Origin: Bog-793 sp050014835
GTDB taxonomy: Bacteria; Actinomycetota; Acidimicrobiia; Acidimicrobiales; Bog-793
NCBI GenBank assembly: GCA_050014835.1
Contig: JBEKCO010000006.1
Span: 1-57,412 of the forward strand
Length of the DNA stretch: 57,412 nt
Direction of reading: 5' to 3'
Shown: positions 8,742 to 17,050 of the stretch, one piece after another
Numbering within the stretch: the first letter of the stretch is position 1
Layout: the number at the start of each line of letters is the position of its first letter
The notes under the pieces: generated by a model
What the model was told of the DNA's origin: nothing
Seen by the model: only the letters and a program-made list of their open reading frames with translations
Databases searched by the model: none
Program-made: the position numbers and the translations under genes

Positions 8742-8772
8742 CGCCTGCCGCGGTCCGCGCCCCGGGTCGTCG

Positions 8773-9741
8773 CTACCGGCGATCAGCGTCGTCCCAGCCG
8801 TATCGGGACTCGATGATGTACTTCGGACGATCGCGCACCTCGTCGTAGATCCGGCCCACGTACTCGCCGAGGATGCCGAGCGAGAGCAGCTGAATGCCGC
8901 CGAACAGGCAGATGAGGATGACGAGGGTCGGGTTGCCGACGGGGAAGTGCACGCCCGCGAGCTTGAACGACAAGTACGTCGCGCCGAGGAGGAACGCGAT
9001 CGTGGCGAGCCCGATGCCGATCGTGGAGATGAGCTGCAGCGGATAGCGCGAGAAGCCGATCACCCCGTTGAGGCCGATAAGCACCGAACCGGTGAAGCGG
9101 TTGTACTTGCTGTGGCCGCCGTGGCGGACCTCGCGGTCGTAGAGCACGCTCGTCTGGGGGAACCCGACGTAGCCGACGAGACCGCGCAAAAACCCGTGCT
9201 TTTCGGGCAGCGCCACCACGGCGTCGACGACCCGGCGGCTCATGAGGCGGAAGTCGCCGGTGTTCGGCGGGATGTTGACCTCGGCGATGTGCCGGATGAC
9301 CCGGTAGCCGACCGCGGCGACCATCCTTTTCACGAGCGTCTCGCCCGCCCTGGTGCGGCGCTGCGCGTAGACGACGTCGTAACCCTGCTGCCACTGCTCG
9401 ACGAGATCGCCGATGAGCTCGGGGGGATCCTGGAGGTCGCAGTCGATGACGATGACGGCGTCGCCCGACGCCGCCTCGAGCCCGGCGATCGTCGCCGTCG
9501 GCTGGCCGAAGCGCCGTGAGAACCGCAGCATCCGGACCCGCGGGTCGGCTTTCCGCAGGTCGAGGATGGCCTTCTCCGTGCGGTCGGTTGACGGGTCGAC
9601 GCTGAAGATGACCTCCCAGTCGTAGTCGAGCCCGTCGAGCGTCGCGGCGAGCCGTTCGTAGACCCTCGGGACGTTGTCTTCCTCGTTGTAGGCGGGTATC
9701 ACGATGCTCAGCATCTGGTGACTCGGGGCCGCCGACGTCAT
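8773..9741 (-). CDS. Polyprenyl-phosphate glycosyltransferase, GtrB/DPM1-like GT2
   Basis: Likely transfers a sugar from a nucleotide donor to undecaprenyl phosphate, making a lipid-linked donor for extracytoplasmic glycosylation. 322 aa: GT2 domain (about 8-230) with SIVIPAYNEEDNV, the DCDLQDPPE metal site and a GFLRGLVGYVGF acceptor region. Two C-terminal membrane helices (about 240-262 and 272-295) follow, then a basic tail. This architecture is that of GtrB, ArnC and YkcC-type enzymes. Its start overlaps the upstream methyltransferase stop as ATGA (9738-9741), so translation is coupled. Confidence 0.9.
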   Translation of the reverse strand: MTSAAPSHQMLSIVIPAYNEEDNVPRVYERLAATLDGLDYDWEVIFSVDPSTDRTEKAILDLRKADPRVRMLRFSRRFGQPTATIAGLEAASGDAVIVIDCDLQDPPELIGDLVEQWQQGYDVVYAQRRTRAGETLVKRMVAAVGYRVIRHIAEVNIPPNTGDFRLMSRRVVDAVVALPEKHGFLRGLVGYVGFPQTSVLYDREVRHGGHSKYNRFTGSVLIGLNGVIGFSRYPLQLISTIGIGLATIAFLLGATYLSFKLAGVHFPVGNPTLVILICLFGGIQLLSLGILGEYVGRIYDEVRDRPKYIIESRYGWDDADRR

Positions 9742-10553
9742 GGCGCGCCCGGCTTCTCCAGGACGGCGAGCTCGCGGACCCCGAACGGCAGCGCGACACG
9801 GTGGGCGAGCAGCCAGCGCTCGAGCCGGCAGGCAAGCCGGCCGAGTCGCGAGTCCCCGGTCCGGGAGTTGGTGGCCGAGACCTTCTGTCTGAGGCCTTCC
9901 CCCTCTAGGTGCCCGAACATGACCCGATTCTTCTTCTTGTCGAGCCAGAACGGGGGGAACACGATCGATCCGAGGTAGAAGTGCTCGGCGACGACGAGGC
10001 CGGCGTTGCGCGCCTTCGTGCGCAACTCGCCCCGGGCGTAGCGGCGCTGGTGCCGCAGGTAGCGGTCGAAGCAGTCGTAGGTGCCGGGTGCGGAGGGGAC
10101 GACGATGACGGCGCGACCGCTGGGTCGCAACGCGCGCCGGATCTCACCGAGGGCCCCTTCGTCATCGGGAAGGTGCTCGAGGAGGTTGGCGCTCACGACG
10201 GCGTCGGCGGAACCGTCCGCGAGGGGGAGGTGGCAGGCGTCGGCCTGGACGAGCGCGACACCGGGGAGGCGTCCCGCGGCGCCGGCGAGCCCGGCGAGCA
10301 CGTAGTCGACGCCGACGAGGCACAGGCCGGATTCGCGGCCGGCCAGATCCTCGAGCAGGTAGCCACTCGAGCAACCGAGATCGACGATCCGTTGCCCCGG
10401 TGCCAGCTCGCCGAGGTGCTCGATCATCGCAGCCCGCGTCCACACGTCGATGAAGCTTGTCCGGCTGCTCTCCTCGTGGAGCTCCTCGAGTTCGGCGGAC
10501 CAGTAGAGCCCGGTGTCGCGCGGCGGCTCCTCGCGCGGACGCTCCGAGATCAC
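9738..10553 (-). CDS. Class I SAM-dependent methyltransferase of the glycan operon
   Basis: 271 aa from a GTG at 10551-10553 that overlaps the SDR stop as GTGA. Rossmann methyltransferase: motif I IVDLGCSSGYL, acidic loop VGVDY, then ADACHLPLADGSADAV and ANLLEHLPDDEGAL (motif IV region). It belongs to the broad Methyltransf_11/25 group found in O-antigen and exopolysaccharide clusters, where such enzymes methylate sugars or cap chains. Acceptor unknown. The frame is open further upstream, but that part overlaps the SDR gene. Confidence 0.85.
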   Translation of the reverse strand: MISERPREEPPRDTGLYWSAELEELHEESSRTSFIDVWTRAAMIEHLGELAPGQRIVDLGCSSGYLLEDLAGRESGLCLVGVDYVLAGLAGAAGRLPGVALVQADACHLPLADGSADAVVSANLLEHLPDDEGALGEIRRALRPSGRAVIVVPSAPGTYDCFDRYLRHQRRYARGELRTKARNAGLVVAEHFYLGSIVFPPFWLDKKKNRVMFGHLEGEGLRQKVSATNSRTGDSRLGRLACRLERWLLAHRVALPFGVRELAVLEKPGAP

Positions 10554-11410
10554 CCGTGCCCCTTTTCGCGGGTCGTGAAGAACTGGTCGTCGATCCGCCG
10601 AAGCGTCGCGAGATCGTTCTCGTCCCGCAGGCGTTCCCGGAACGCCTCGTCCTTCCAGGGGTCCCACTGCGCGCTGATGATCCGACCGGTGATCCCGGCG
10701 GACTCGTCCGACAAAAGGAACGCGACGAGTTCCTGGACGAGCTCGGCGGGGTCTGCCACGCCGGCTTCATGGGCGCGGTGGGTCCGGGCGTAGAACTCGG
10801 CACCAACCGAGTCAGGACCGGCGGCGAGGATGTCGTCGTGCATCGGTGTGACGATGAAACCCGGGGCGATCGCGTTCACCCGGATGCGGTCCGCCGCGAG
10901 CTCGACAGCGAGGTTCTCGGTCAACCGGACGACTGCGGCCTTCGAGGTGGCGTAACCGTCGAAGCGGGGGAACGGGGCGGTCGCCCCACCACCTGCGAAC
11001 GTGACCACCGATCCGCCGGCTCGGCGCAGGCCATCGAGGCACGTCGTCACGGCGAGGAGCGTCCCGGTGACGTTGACGTCGAGCGTGCGACGGAATTCGT
11101 CGACGCGCCACTCGCCGACGGTGCCGATCGGACCGATGAGCCCCGCGGCGGTGACGATGCCGTCGAGTCGCTCCCCGGTGGCGATGCGCGGGCGGGCGCG
11201 CCGCCACGCCTCCTCGTCGGCGACGTCGAAGGCGATCGCGTCGTGCGGCCCGCCCGGGAGACCGGCGACCAACGCCTCGAGGGCTGCTCCGTCGCGGGCC
11301 ACGACCGCGAGGCTCGCGCCGAGTTCGGCAAGCGCGACGGCGATGCCGCGGCCGATGCCCTTGCTGGCGCCGGTCACGACGATGCGCCGACCGGCGAGGC
11401 TCCCTGTCAC
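10550..11410 (-). CDS. Short-chain dehydrogenase/reductase
   Basis: NAD(P)-dependent oxidoreductase, 286 aa. Shows TGASKGIGRG (cofactor loop), DVADEEAW, NVTG and the catalytic YATSK. The C-terminus extends about 35 residues past the usual SDR end and is rich in charged residues. GTG at 11408-11410 is chosen because the SDR fold begins directly after it; the frame remains open upstream over the oxidoreductase gene. Position inside the operon suggests sugar oxidation or reduction. Substrate unknown. Confidence 0.85.
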   Translation of the reverse strand: MTGSLAGRRIVVTGASKGIGRGIAVALAELGASLAVVARDGAALEALVAGLPGGPHDAIAFDVADEEAWRRARPRIATGERLDGIVTAAGLIGPIGTVGEWRVDEFRRTLDVNVTGTLLAVTTCLDGLRRAGGSVVTFAGGGATAPFPRFDGYATSKAAVVRLTENLAVELAADRIRVNAIAPGFIVTPMHDDILAAGPDSVGAEFYARTHRAHEAGVADPAELVQELVAFLLSDESAGITGRIISAQWDPWKDEAFRERLRDENDLATLRRIDDQFFTTREKGHG

Positions 11411-11486
11411 GGCCTCAATACTGGTCGCGGTCCTGCACCCGCGCTCGGTATGCGGGCGGGCCGCGCGCCGAGCGCAGTGACCCGTG

Positions 11487-12494
11487 TCACGAGCAGCCCT
11501 GCGCGGCCTCGACGCAAGACCACGCGTAGCGCGCCGATTCGAGGTCGCCGAGGAGCTCGCGCCCGTCGGCGGCGTCGATCGCCGCCGTGAAATGGCGCCA
11601 CTCGAGGTCCCAGGAAACGTCGGCGTCGGCGTAGCGCTCGACTTCCAGGTCTGGCGGCCCGAGCTCGGGGCGCATCCGGAAGATGCGCAGCTCCTCGGGG
11701 CCGTAGCTGCGCCCGAGACCGTCGACGGCGAACTTCGCGGTCCGGCAGGCGATCTCCAGGGAAAACGTGTTCTTCCACTCGGTCCAGCTGACGTGGAGGA
11801 GGGCGAACGGCGATGGGTCGCCGACGCCGCCGCGTCGGCCGAGCACGAGGACGGCGTTGTCGTCGACCGGCGCCCGCCAGAACTGCGTCCGGAGGAGCGC
11901 GCTGTGCAGCGGCAGGCCGCCGAGGAGCCAGTGGCTGAGGTCGAGGAGGTGCATGCCCTGGTCGACGATCTCGCCGCCCCCCGACCGGCGCGGGTCGGCC
12001 CGCCATTCCGTTTCATAGCCGGGACGCCCGCCGTGCCCGTAGCGCGCCCGCAGGTAGAGGACCTCGCCGTAGTCGCCGGAGCGGGCTTCGCCGATCGCCC
12101 GGGCGATGCCCGGGTGGAAGCGGTGGTTGAAGCCGACCTTCACGAGTCGGTCCGCGGCGCGCGCCACCTCGGCGACACGGTCGATCTCGGCGACCCCGAT
12201 CCCGGCGGGCTTCTCGACGAGGACGTGCGCGCCGGCTTCGAGCGCCCGACAGGCGATCCGGGCGAGCTGGTCGTGGACCGTTGCGACGATGACGACGTCG
12301 GGTCGGAGCGCGAGCAGCTCGTCGAGCGTCGTGCAGGCCGCGCCGCCGAACTCCGCGGCGAGCCGTGCCGATGACTCCGGGACGACGTCATGGCAGGCGA
12401 CGAGGGCCCCGGGCCCGAGGGCCTCGGCCCTTCGGTGACCGATGAGCCCGCAGCCGACGATCGCGACCCGCAACGGACGCGGCCCGTCGTCCAT
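11487..12494 (-). CDS. Gfo/Idh/MocA family sugar oxidoreductase
   Basis: 335-aa NAD(P)-dependent dehydrogenase. N-terminal Rossmann domain with VAIVGCGLIGHRRAEAL, and HVLVEKPAGIG, the EKP motif whose Lys is catalytic. The C-terminal alpha/beta domain carries GGEIVDQGMHLLDL. Such enzymes act on nucleotide-linked or free sugars, for example as 3-dehydrogenases or in inositol metabolism. Its ATG shares one base with the HddA stop (TGATG at 12492-12496), so translation is coupled to the heptose kinase gene. It may modify the heptose or a companion sugar. Confidence 0.87.
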   Translation of the reverse strand: MDDGPRPLRVAIVGCGLIGHRRAEALGPGALVACHDVVPESSARLAAEFGGAACTTLDELLALRPDVVIVATVHDQLARIACRALEAGAHVLVEKPAGIGVAEIDRVAEVARAADRLVKVGFNHRFHPGIARAIGEARSGDYGEVLYLRARYGHGGRPGYETEWRADPRRSGGGEIVDQGMHLLDLSHWLLGGLPLHSALLRTQFWRAPVDDNAVLVLGRRGGVGDPSPFALLHVSWTEWKNTFSLEIACRTAKFAVDGLGRSYGPEELRIFRMRPELGPPDLEVERYADADVSWDLEWRHFTAAIDAADGRELLGDLESARYAWSCVEAAQGCS

Positions 12495-13480
12495 CAGTTG
12501 TTCTCGGTCGCGTAGGCGCCGCTGCAGTCAAAGTCGAATGTCAGCTCGGGGGCTTTGGCCTCGGCGAGCGCCTGCCGGGTGTCCTCGGGGTGCGGTGAGT
12601 ACACGAGGAGGAAGCCCCCGCCGCCGGCACCGACGAGCTTGCCGCCGAGCGCGCCGGCCTCCCGGGCCGTCGCGTAGAGCCGGTCGATGTGCTCGTTCGC
12701 CATGCCGGGGGACCGCTTGCGTTTGTTCTCCCAGTGCTCGTGCATGAGGCCGGCGAACCCGACGAGATCTCCGGCCTCGAGCATCGTGCGGCTCGCGTAT
12801 CCGAGTTCCTTCGTGTGGTGGAGGTTCTCGAGCATCTCCGGGTCCTTGCTGCGCGACCGCGAGTCCTGGTCCGCGAGCATCAGCGACGCCGAACGCGCGT
12901 CTCCCGTGTAGAAAAGAAGGAGGTGCTCGCGCAGTCGGCGGAGCGTCTCCGTGTCGAGGTCGAGGGGTTCGACGTCGACGTGGTCGTCGGGCAGGAAGGT
13001 GTAGGCGCAGATCCCGCCGTGGGCCGCGACGTACGGGTCCTGCTTGCCAACTGGCTCGTGCAACACGTCGATCTCGATGTGGCTCGCCGCTTCGGCGAGC
13101 GCATGAGGTGTGATCGAGCGGCGGCGCGCCTGGGCGAGCGCCTTCAGCAGGCACACCGTGAACGATCCCGACGATCCCATGCCTGTTCCGGCGGGCACGT
13201 CGGCGACGGAGGCGATCTCGAGGGGATTCCCCTGCCAGTGGAGAAGCAGCGCCTCGCGAAGTATCGGGTGCCGAATCTCGGAGACGTCGTCGACTTCCTC
13301 GGTTTCGGAGTACTTCATCCGGTAGCGCTTCTGGAAGGCGGCGTGGACGAACATGTGGACGTACTTGTCGATCGCCCCCGCGACGAGGAACCCGCCGAAC
13401 TCCCGGTAGTACGAGGGGAGGTCCGTCCCGCCACCCCCCAGGGGGAGGCGTAGCGGAGCCCTGCTGTAAACGACGCTCAT
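12494..13480 (-). CDS. hddA: GHMP-family kinase, D-glycero-alpha-D-manno-heptose 7-phosphate kinase (HddA-like)
   Basis: Predicted to phosphorylate heptose 7-phosphate at C1. 328 aa. RLPLGGGGTDLPSYY at the N-terminus is the HddA-type substrate motif; PAGTGMGSSGSF is the GHMP ATP-binding loop; GGKLVGAGGGGF is the C-terminal GHMP motif. These match HddA better than galactokinase or mevalonate kinase. The ATG overlaps the epimerase stop (ATGA, 13477-13480). With GmhB-, HddC- and GmhA-like genes nearby it completes a GDP-heptose route. Relatives act on fucose or other sugars, so substrate is inferred from motif plus context. Confidence 0.82.
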   Translation of the reverse strand: MSVVYSRAPLRLPLGGGGTDLPSYYREFGGFLVAGAIDKYVHMFVHAAFQKRYRMKYSETEEVDDVSEIRHPILREALLLHWQGNPLEIASVADVPAGTGMGSSGSFTVCLLKALAQARRRSITPHALAEAASHIEIDVLHEPVGKQDPYVAAHGGICAYTFLPDDHVDVEPLDLDTETLRRLREHLLLFYTGDARSASLMLADQDSRSRSKDPEMLENLHHTKELGYASRTMLEAGDLVGFAGLMHEHWENKRKRSPGMANEHIDRLYATAREAGALGGKLVGAGGGGFLLVYSPHPEDTRQALAEAKAPELTFDFDCSGAYATENN

Positions 13481-14496
13481 CGTCGGGACCCCCTATTCCG
13501 ATGCGGTGCGGAACGCTGCTCGCGCCAGGCGTATTCGTTGTCGTCGAGCCAGTCGAGCGTGAGCTCGATCGCCTTGCTGATCGTCACCCGCCACTCCCAC
13601 CCGAGCTCCCGGATCCGGGTCGTGTCGAGCAGGATCAGGGGCGAGTCGCCTATCCATCCACGGATCCCTCCGGAGTGGACGATCTCGGGAGTCGCCCCGA
13701 GGTGGTGCGTGATGATCCGGACGGATTCGTCGACGAGGATCGTTCTGTCGGTGCCGAGGTTGTAGATGAACGTGCCGGGCTCGTCGGCGTGCCGCCCGAC
13801 GCAGGCGAGCATGGCGTCGATGCAGTCCTGGACGTAGAGGTACGACTTCTCTTGGTGTCCGTCGCCGAGGACGACAAGGTGGTCCGGATCACGACGTAGC
13901 TGCCGGTAGAAGTCGACGACGTGGCCGTGCGTGTACCGCTCGCCGAGGATCGAGACGAAACGGCAGACGATGCCGGTCAGACCGAACCCAGCCGAGTACG
14001 CCGCGACGAGGCCCTCGCAGGCGAGCTTCGAGGCCCCGTAAAGCGACGTCTGCTGTGGGAAGGGTGCGTCCTCCGGCGTCGGGAAGACCGCCGGCTCGCC
14101 GTAGACGGAACCAGAAGAGGCGAACAGGATCCGTCGCACGTCGGCGGTCCGCATCGCTTCGAGGACTCGCGACGTCGCGAGCGTGTTCTGCTCGAGGTCC
14201 CACCGCGGGCGCTCGAACCCGCGCCTGACGTCGGCGTTCGCCTGGAGGTGGAAGACCCAGTCACAACCGGCGAGGGCCGATTCGAGAACGCCGGGCTCGA
14301 GAACGTCGCCCTCGACGAGCGAGAAACGGGGATGGTCGAGTATCGACGCCAGGAACTCGCGCCTGCCGGTGCGGAAGTTGTCGACGACGACGACCTCGGA
14401 TCCCGCGTCGATGAGCCGATCCGCCAGATTGCTGCCGATGAAGCCGGCACCTCCCGTGACACAGGCGCGCCTGATCGGGGCGGAAGATGCCGTCAT
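13477..14496 (-). CDS. NAD-dependent nucleotide-sugar epimerase/dehydratase (extended SDR)
   Basis: 339 aa. Begins with ACVTGGAGFIGSNLADRL, the NAD-binding loop, then VVVVDNFRTG. The catalytic YGASK is near residue 153 and FASSGSVYG supplies the Ser. Nearest broad group is UDP-glucose 4-epimerase/GDP-mannose dehydratase-like. In a GDP-heptose operon it could epimerise or dehydrate the GDP-sugar, as DmhA-like enzymes do in Campylobacter and Yersinia; this is inference. Overlaps hddA by four bases. Confidence 0.88.
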   Translation of the reverse strand: MTASSAPIRRACVTGGAGFIGSNLADRLIDAGSEVVVVDNFRTGRREFLASILDHPRFSLVEGDVLEPGVLESALAGCDWVFHLQANADVRRGFERPRWDLEQNTLATSRVLEAMRTADVRRILFASSGSVYGEPAVFPTPEDAPFPQQTSLYGASKLACEGLVAAYSAGFGLTGIVCRFVSILGERYTHGHVVDFYRQLRRDPDHLVVLGDGHQEKSYLYVQDCIDAMLACVGRHADEPGTFIYNLGTDRTILVDESVRIITHHLGATPEIVHSGGIRGWIGDSPLILLDTTRIRELGWEWRVTISKAIELTLDWLDDNEYAWREQRSAPHRNRGSRR

Positions 14497-14548
14497 TCGC
14501 GCTCGGCCCGCCCGGGACGTGCGCGCCGATCACCGATGTCGAACACGG

Positions 14549-15259
14549 CTAGATCGAGTAGCCGGCGGCAGCCGCGTCCCGGAAGAACATCTGGACGGTT
14601 TCAAGCGAGAGCTGCGAAAGGTCCTTGCCGAGCCCGTCCAGCTTGCGGAGCAGGTCCGGTGTCATCGTGATGATGTGGCAGCCGGCGCTGTTCGCCTGAA
14701 CCAGGTTCAGGACCTCGCGCGGCGAAGCCCAGATGCACTCGGCAGCCGGCGCCGCCGCCATGGTCTTGACGGCGCGGCGCACGAGTGGCACGGGATCGAC
14801 GCCGGCGTCGGCGATCCTTCCGGCGAAGATCGACAGGTACGACGGCGCTCCGCCGGCGACCGCGCCCGCGATTTCGTCGACCTGGTCGAGAGTGAACATC
14901 GCGGTGACGTTCACCTTCACGCCGTCGTGGGAGAGTTCGTGCACGAGCTCGGTCATCGGCTTGCCCGACGTCGTCGTCACCGGGATCTTCACGTAGACGT
15001 TCTCACCCCACGAGGCGATGAGTCTCGCCTGGCGGCGCATCTCCTCGCGTTCGTCGGCGAAGACCTCGAACGAGACCGGGTGCGTCGTGACGTGGCTGAG
15101 GAGCTCAGCCGCGAAGCGCGCGTAGTCGGTGACGCCCGCCTGGCGCATCAGCGTCGGATTCGTTGTGAATCCGGAGATCCGGGGGTCGTCGGCGAGCTCG
15201 AGAATGCTCTGCAGGTTGGCGCCATCGGCGAAGATCCGCGTCGTGATCTTGTCCAGCAC
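14549..15259 (-). CDS. Transaldolase, short TalC/FSA-like type
   Basis: 236 aa, class I aldolase of the transaldolase family. IFADGANLQSI and GFTTNPTLMRQAG form the N-terminal substrate loop; NVYVKIPVT holds the Schiff-base lysine; SIFAGRIADAG is the second conserved block. Transaldolases interconvert sedoheptulose 7-phosphate with fructose 6-phosphate and erythrose 4-phosphate. Within a heptose operon it may set the sedoheptulose 7-phosphate pool, rather than being the pentose-phosphate housekeeping enzyme. GTG start. Confidence 0.88.
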   Translation of the reverse strand: MLDKITTRIFADGANLQSILELADDPRISGFTTNPTLMRQAGVTDYARFAAELLSHVTTHPVSFEVFADEREEMRRQARLIASWGENVYVKIPVTTTSGKPMTELVHELSHDGVKVNVTAMFTLDQVDEIAGAVAGGAPSYLSIFAGRIADAGVDPVPLVRRAVKTMAAAPAAECIWASPREVLNLVQANSAGCHIITMTPDLLRKLDGLGKDLSQLSLETVQMFFRDAAAAGYSI

Positions 15260-15270
15260 CGGGAGCGATG

Positions 15271-15861
15271 CTAGCAGTCGCCCGCGCCATTGAGCAGGAC
15301 TGATACGGCATGTACGAGGTCCCGAGCGCGCCGGTCGGGCGCGACGAACCCGGATCTTTTGTGTGCACTTTGCGCGTTCTCGATGAGCAACGTCTTACAA
15401 CCTGCGGCCCGTCCGGCGAGTACGTCGGCGTCCGTATCGCCGATCATCCAGGATCCGGCGAGGTCGATGTCGAGCTCCTCTGCCGCCGACAGCAGCATGC
15501 CGGGAGCAGGCTTGCGACATTCGCAGGCCCTGCCGAGCACGGGGTCGGTCCCTCGGGGGTGATGAAGGCAGATCCGCCACGCGTCGAACTCGACGCCCTG
15601 GGCCGCGAGCAATTCGACGACGCGTGTTTGCACGGCCTCGAGGACATCGACCGTGACCGCCCGTTTCGCCGCCGCCGGCTGGTTCGTCACGCCGACGAGC
15701 ACGAATCCGGCCCTGGCGAGCGCCCGCACGGCCTTCGCCACCCCGGGGAGGAGCTCGACGTCCTCAGGGCGAAGCGGTGACTCGAGCGTTCCCGTCGACT
15801 CGTCCGGTACGAGCACGGTCAACACGCCGTCGCGGTCGAGGTACACCGCCGGAGAGGTCAC
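15271..15861 (-). CDS. gmhB: HAD-IIIA phosphatase, heptose 1,7-bisphosphate phosphatase (GmhB-like)
   Basis: 196 aa from a GTG overlapping the methyltransferase stop as GTGA (15858-15861). YLDRDGVL is the HAD nucleophile motif, VTNQ motif II, and CRKPAPGM plus GDTDADVLAGRAAG motifs III and IV. CLHHPRG ... CEC supplies the Cys/His zinc loop that distinguishes GmhB from general HAD phosphatases. Predicted to remove the C7 phosphate of D-glycero-D-manno-heptose 1,7-bisphosphate between the HddA and HddC steps. Histidinol-phosphate phosphatase is the main alternative, disfavoured by context. Confidence 0.82.
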   Translation of the reverse strand: MTSPAVYLDRDGVLTVLVPDESTGTLESPLRPEDVELLPGVAKAVRALARAGFVLVGVTNQPAAAKRAVTVDVLEAVQTRVVELLAAQGVEFDAWRICLHHPRGTDPVLGRACECRKPAPGMLLSAAEELDIDLAGSWMIGDTDADVLAGRAAGCKTLLIENAQSAHKRSGFVAPDRRARDLVHAVSVLLNGAGDC

Positions 15862-16514
15862 GGTGTCTTCGGCTTCTGGGCGACGACGGTGACGAGCGCC
15901 GGGAGGACGATCGGGTCGTCTCCGGGATCGACCCCGGTCAGGTCCGCGAGGTAGGCGGCGACCGGTCCCGGGCCCGCTCCCGCCGGGGCCTCCGCCCACG
16001 CCGCGACGATCGTGCAACCGGTCCCGATCGCGTATCCGGGTAGGAGCGCCCCGACGTCGGGGTGGGGCACGTCAGGCATCGACAGCGCGACGCCGCCGAC
16101 GCGCCCGCCGGACGTGATCGGTTCCTGGGCGAGGACGAATCCTCCCTTTCGCGTCGCGGCCACGAGGCGAGACCAGACGGCGTAAGGCTCGGCGACATGC
16201 ATGAGAAGGAATCGGCAGTACGCGAGATCGACTTGCTCGGGTAGTTCGAGATCCTCCGCCGCCTGGACCAACGGGACGACCTGTGACGCGCCCGCCTCGG
16301 CCGACCGCTTGGCGAGCTCGTCACAGGCTGCCGCCGAGCGATCGACCCCGTAGACCCGGCCCGTCGGTCCGACGAGGTCGGCGAGGGCCAGCGTCACGTC
16401 GCCAACGCCGGCGCCGACATCGGCGCAGTGCCATCCGGGTCCGACCGCGACGCAGCCGAGCGCGTCGCGCAGCGGTCGGCGGTAGACATCGTCACCGGGC
16501 GGGGGCGCTCCCAT
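15858..16514 (-). CDS. Class I SAM-dependent methyltransferase, first gene of glycan operon
   Basis: 218 aa. Motif I is CADVGAGVGDVTLAL, followed by VYGVDRS and QAAEDLELPEQVDLAYCRF; HVAEPYAVWSRL matches the post-motif III helix. Similar to Methyltransf_31/11 proteins. It opens the ten-gene minus-strand operon. Its stop overlaps the gmhB start. A TAGCTT box lies eight bases before the ATG. Acceptor unknown; methylation of the glycan or of an intermediate is possible. Confidence 0.82.
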   Translation of the reverse strand: MGAPPPGDDVYRRPLRDALGCVAVGPGWHCADVGAGVGDVTLALADLVGPTGRVYGVDRSAAACDELAKRSAEAGASQVVPLVQAAEDLELPEQVDLAYCRFLLMHVAEPYAVWSRLVAATRKGGFVLAQEPITSGGRVGGVALSMPDVPHPDVGALLPGYAIGTGCTIVAAWAEAPAGAGPGPVAAYLADLTGVDPGDDPIVLPALVTVVAQKPKTP

Positions 16515-16522
16515 CGGGATCC

Positions 16523-16528
16523 AAGCTA
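16523..16528 (-). promoter_or_regulatory. Candidate -10 box of the glycan/heptose operon
   Basis: Minus strand TAGCTT, eight bases before the ATG at 16512-16514. Matches the actinobacterial TANNNT -10 pattern and would give a transcript with almost no leader. No clear -35. It is about 85 bases from the divergent box for the gene at 16625. Confidence 0.35.
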
Positions 16529-16611
16529 CCGGCCCGGATCACGGGCTCTTGGTCCACCTCTGGGGCGACGCTTCCGGCCCGATTCGTCGGACGGGGGCCA
16601 GTAACAACCAC

Positions 16612-16617
16612 TACGGT
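16612..16617 (+). promoter_or_regulatory. Candidate -10 box, leaderless, for gene at 16625
   Basis: TACGGT, seven bases before the ATG at 16625. No purine-rich ribosome site precedes the ATG, so a leaderless transcript beginning at or next to the start codon is likely. The same hexamer precedes rsmD. Confidence 0.45.
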
Positions 16618-16624
16618 GAGCGCG

Positions 16625-17050
16625 ATGCGGGTGACGCTGCTCCTTTGCGATGCCGCCCAGGTGGCGGACGGCAAGCTCTACATCCTCGGGGGCGGGTGGA
16701 GCCTCATCGGGCCAGACCCGACCCCGTCGGCTGTGGCCATGAAGGTCGACGTCGACTGGACCGAGGTCGACCGGCTGCACCACTGGGAGCTGTTCTTGGT
16801 CGACGAGGACGGGCAGCCGATCGTCGCCCAGACGCCCGACGGACCCCAGCCGATCGAGGTGCGGGGCGACTTCGAGGTGTCGCGTCCCGAGTCGGTGCCC
16901 GAAGGAAGCCCGGTCGACGTCGCGTTGGCGCTCAACTTCGGCCCGCTGCCGATCGCGCCGTCGTCCCGATTCACCTGGCGGCTCTCGATCGACGGCGAGA
17001 CCCAGGAGGACTGGGTCCTGCCGTTCTCGACCCGCGCCCCTCGCGATTGA
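16625..17050 (+). CDS. Conserved small protein, DUF6941-like, function unknown
   Basis: 141 aa, no signal peptide or membrane segment. The N-terminus MRVTLLLCDAAQVADGKLYI, followed by LGGGWS, recalls a small actinobacterial family of unknown role that I believe is DUF6941. Predicted mostly beta with an ISDG-like LSIDGETQEDW near the C-terminus. The stop overlaps the TTG start of the mutY-like gene (TTGA at 17047-17050), so the two are translationally coupled. The ATG at 16625 is set by the start of similarity and the promoter box just upstream. No function is claimed. Confidence 0.72.
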   Translation: MRVTLLLCDAAQVADGKLYILGGGWSLIGPDPTPSAVAMKVDVDWTEVDRLHHWELFLVDEDGQPIVAQTPDGPQPIEVRGDFEVSRPESVPEGSPVDVALALNFGPLPIAPSSRFTWRLSIDGETQEDWVLPFSTRAPRD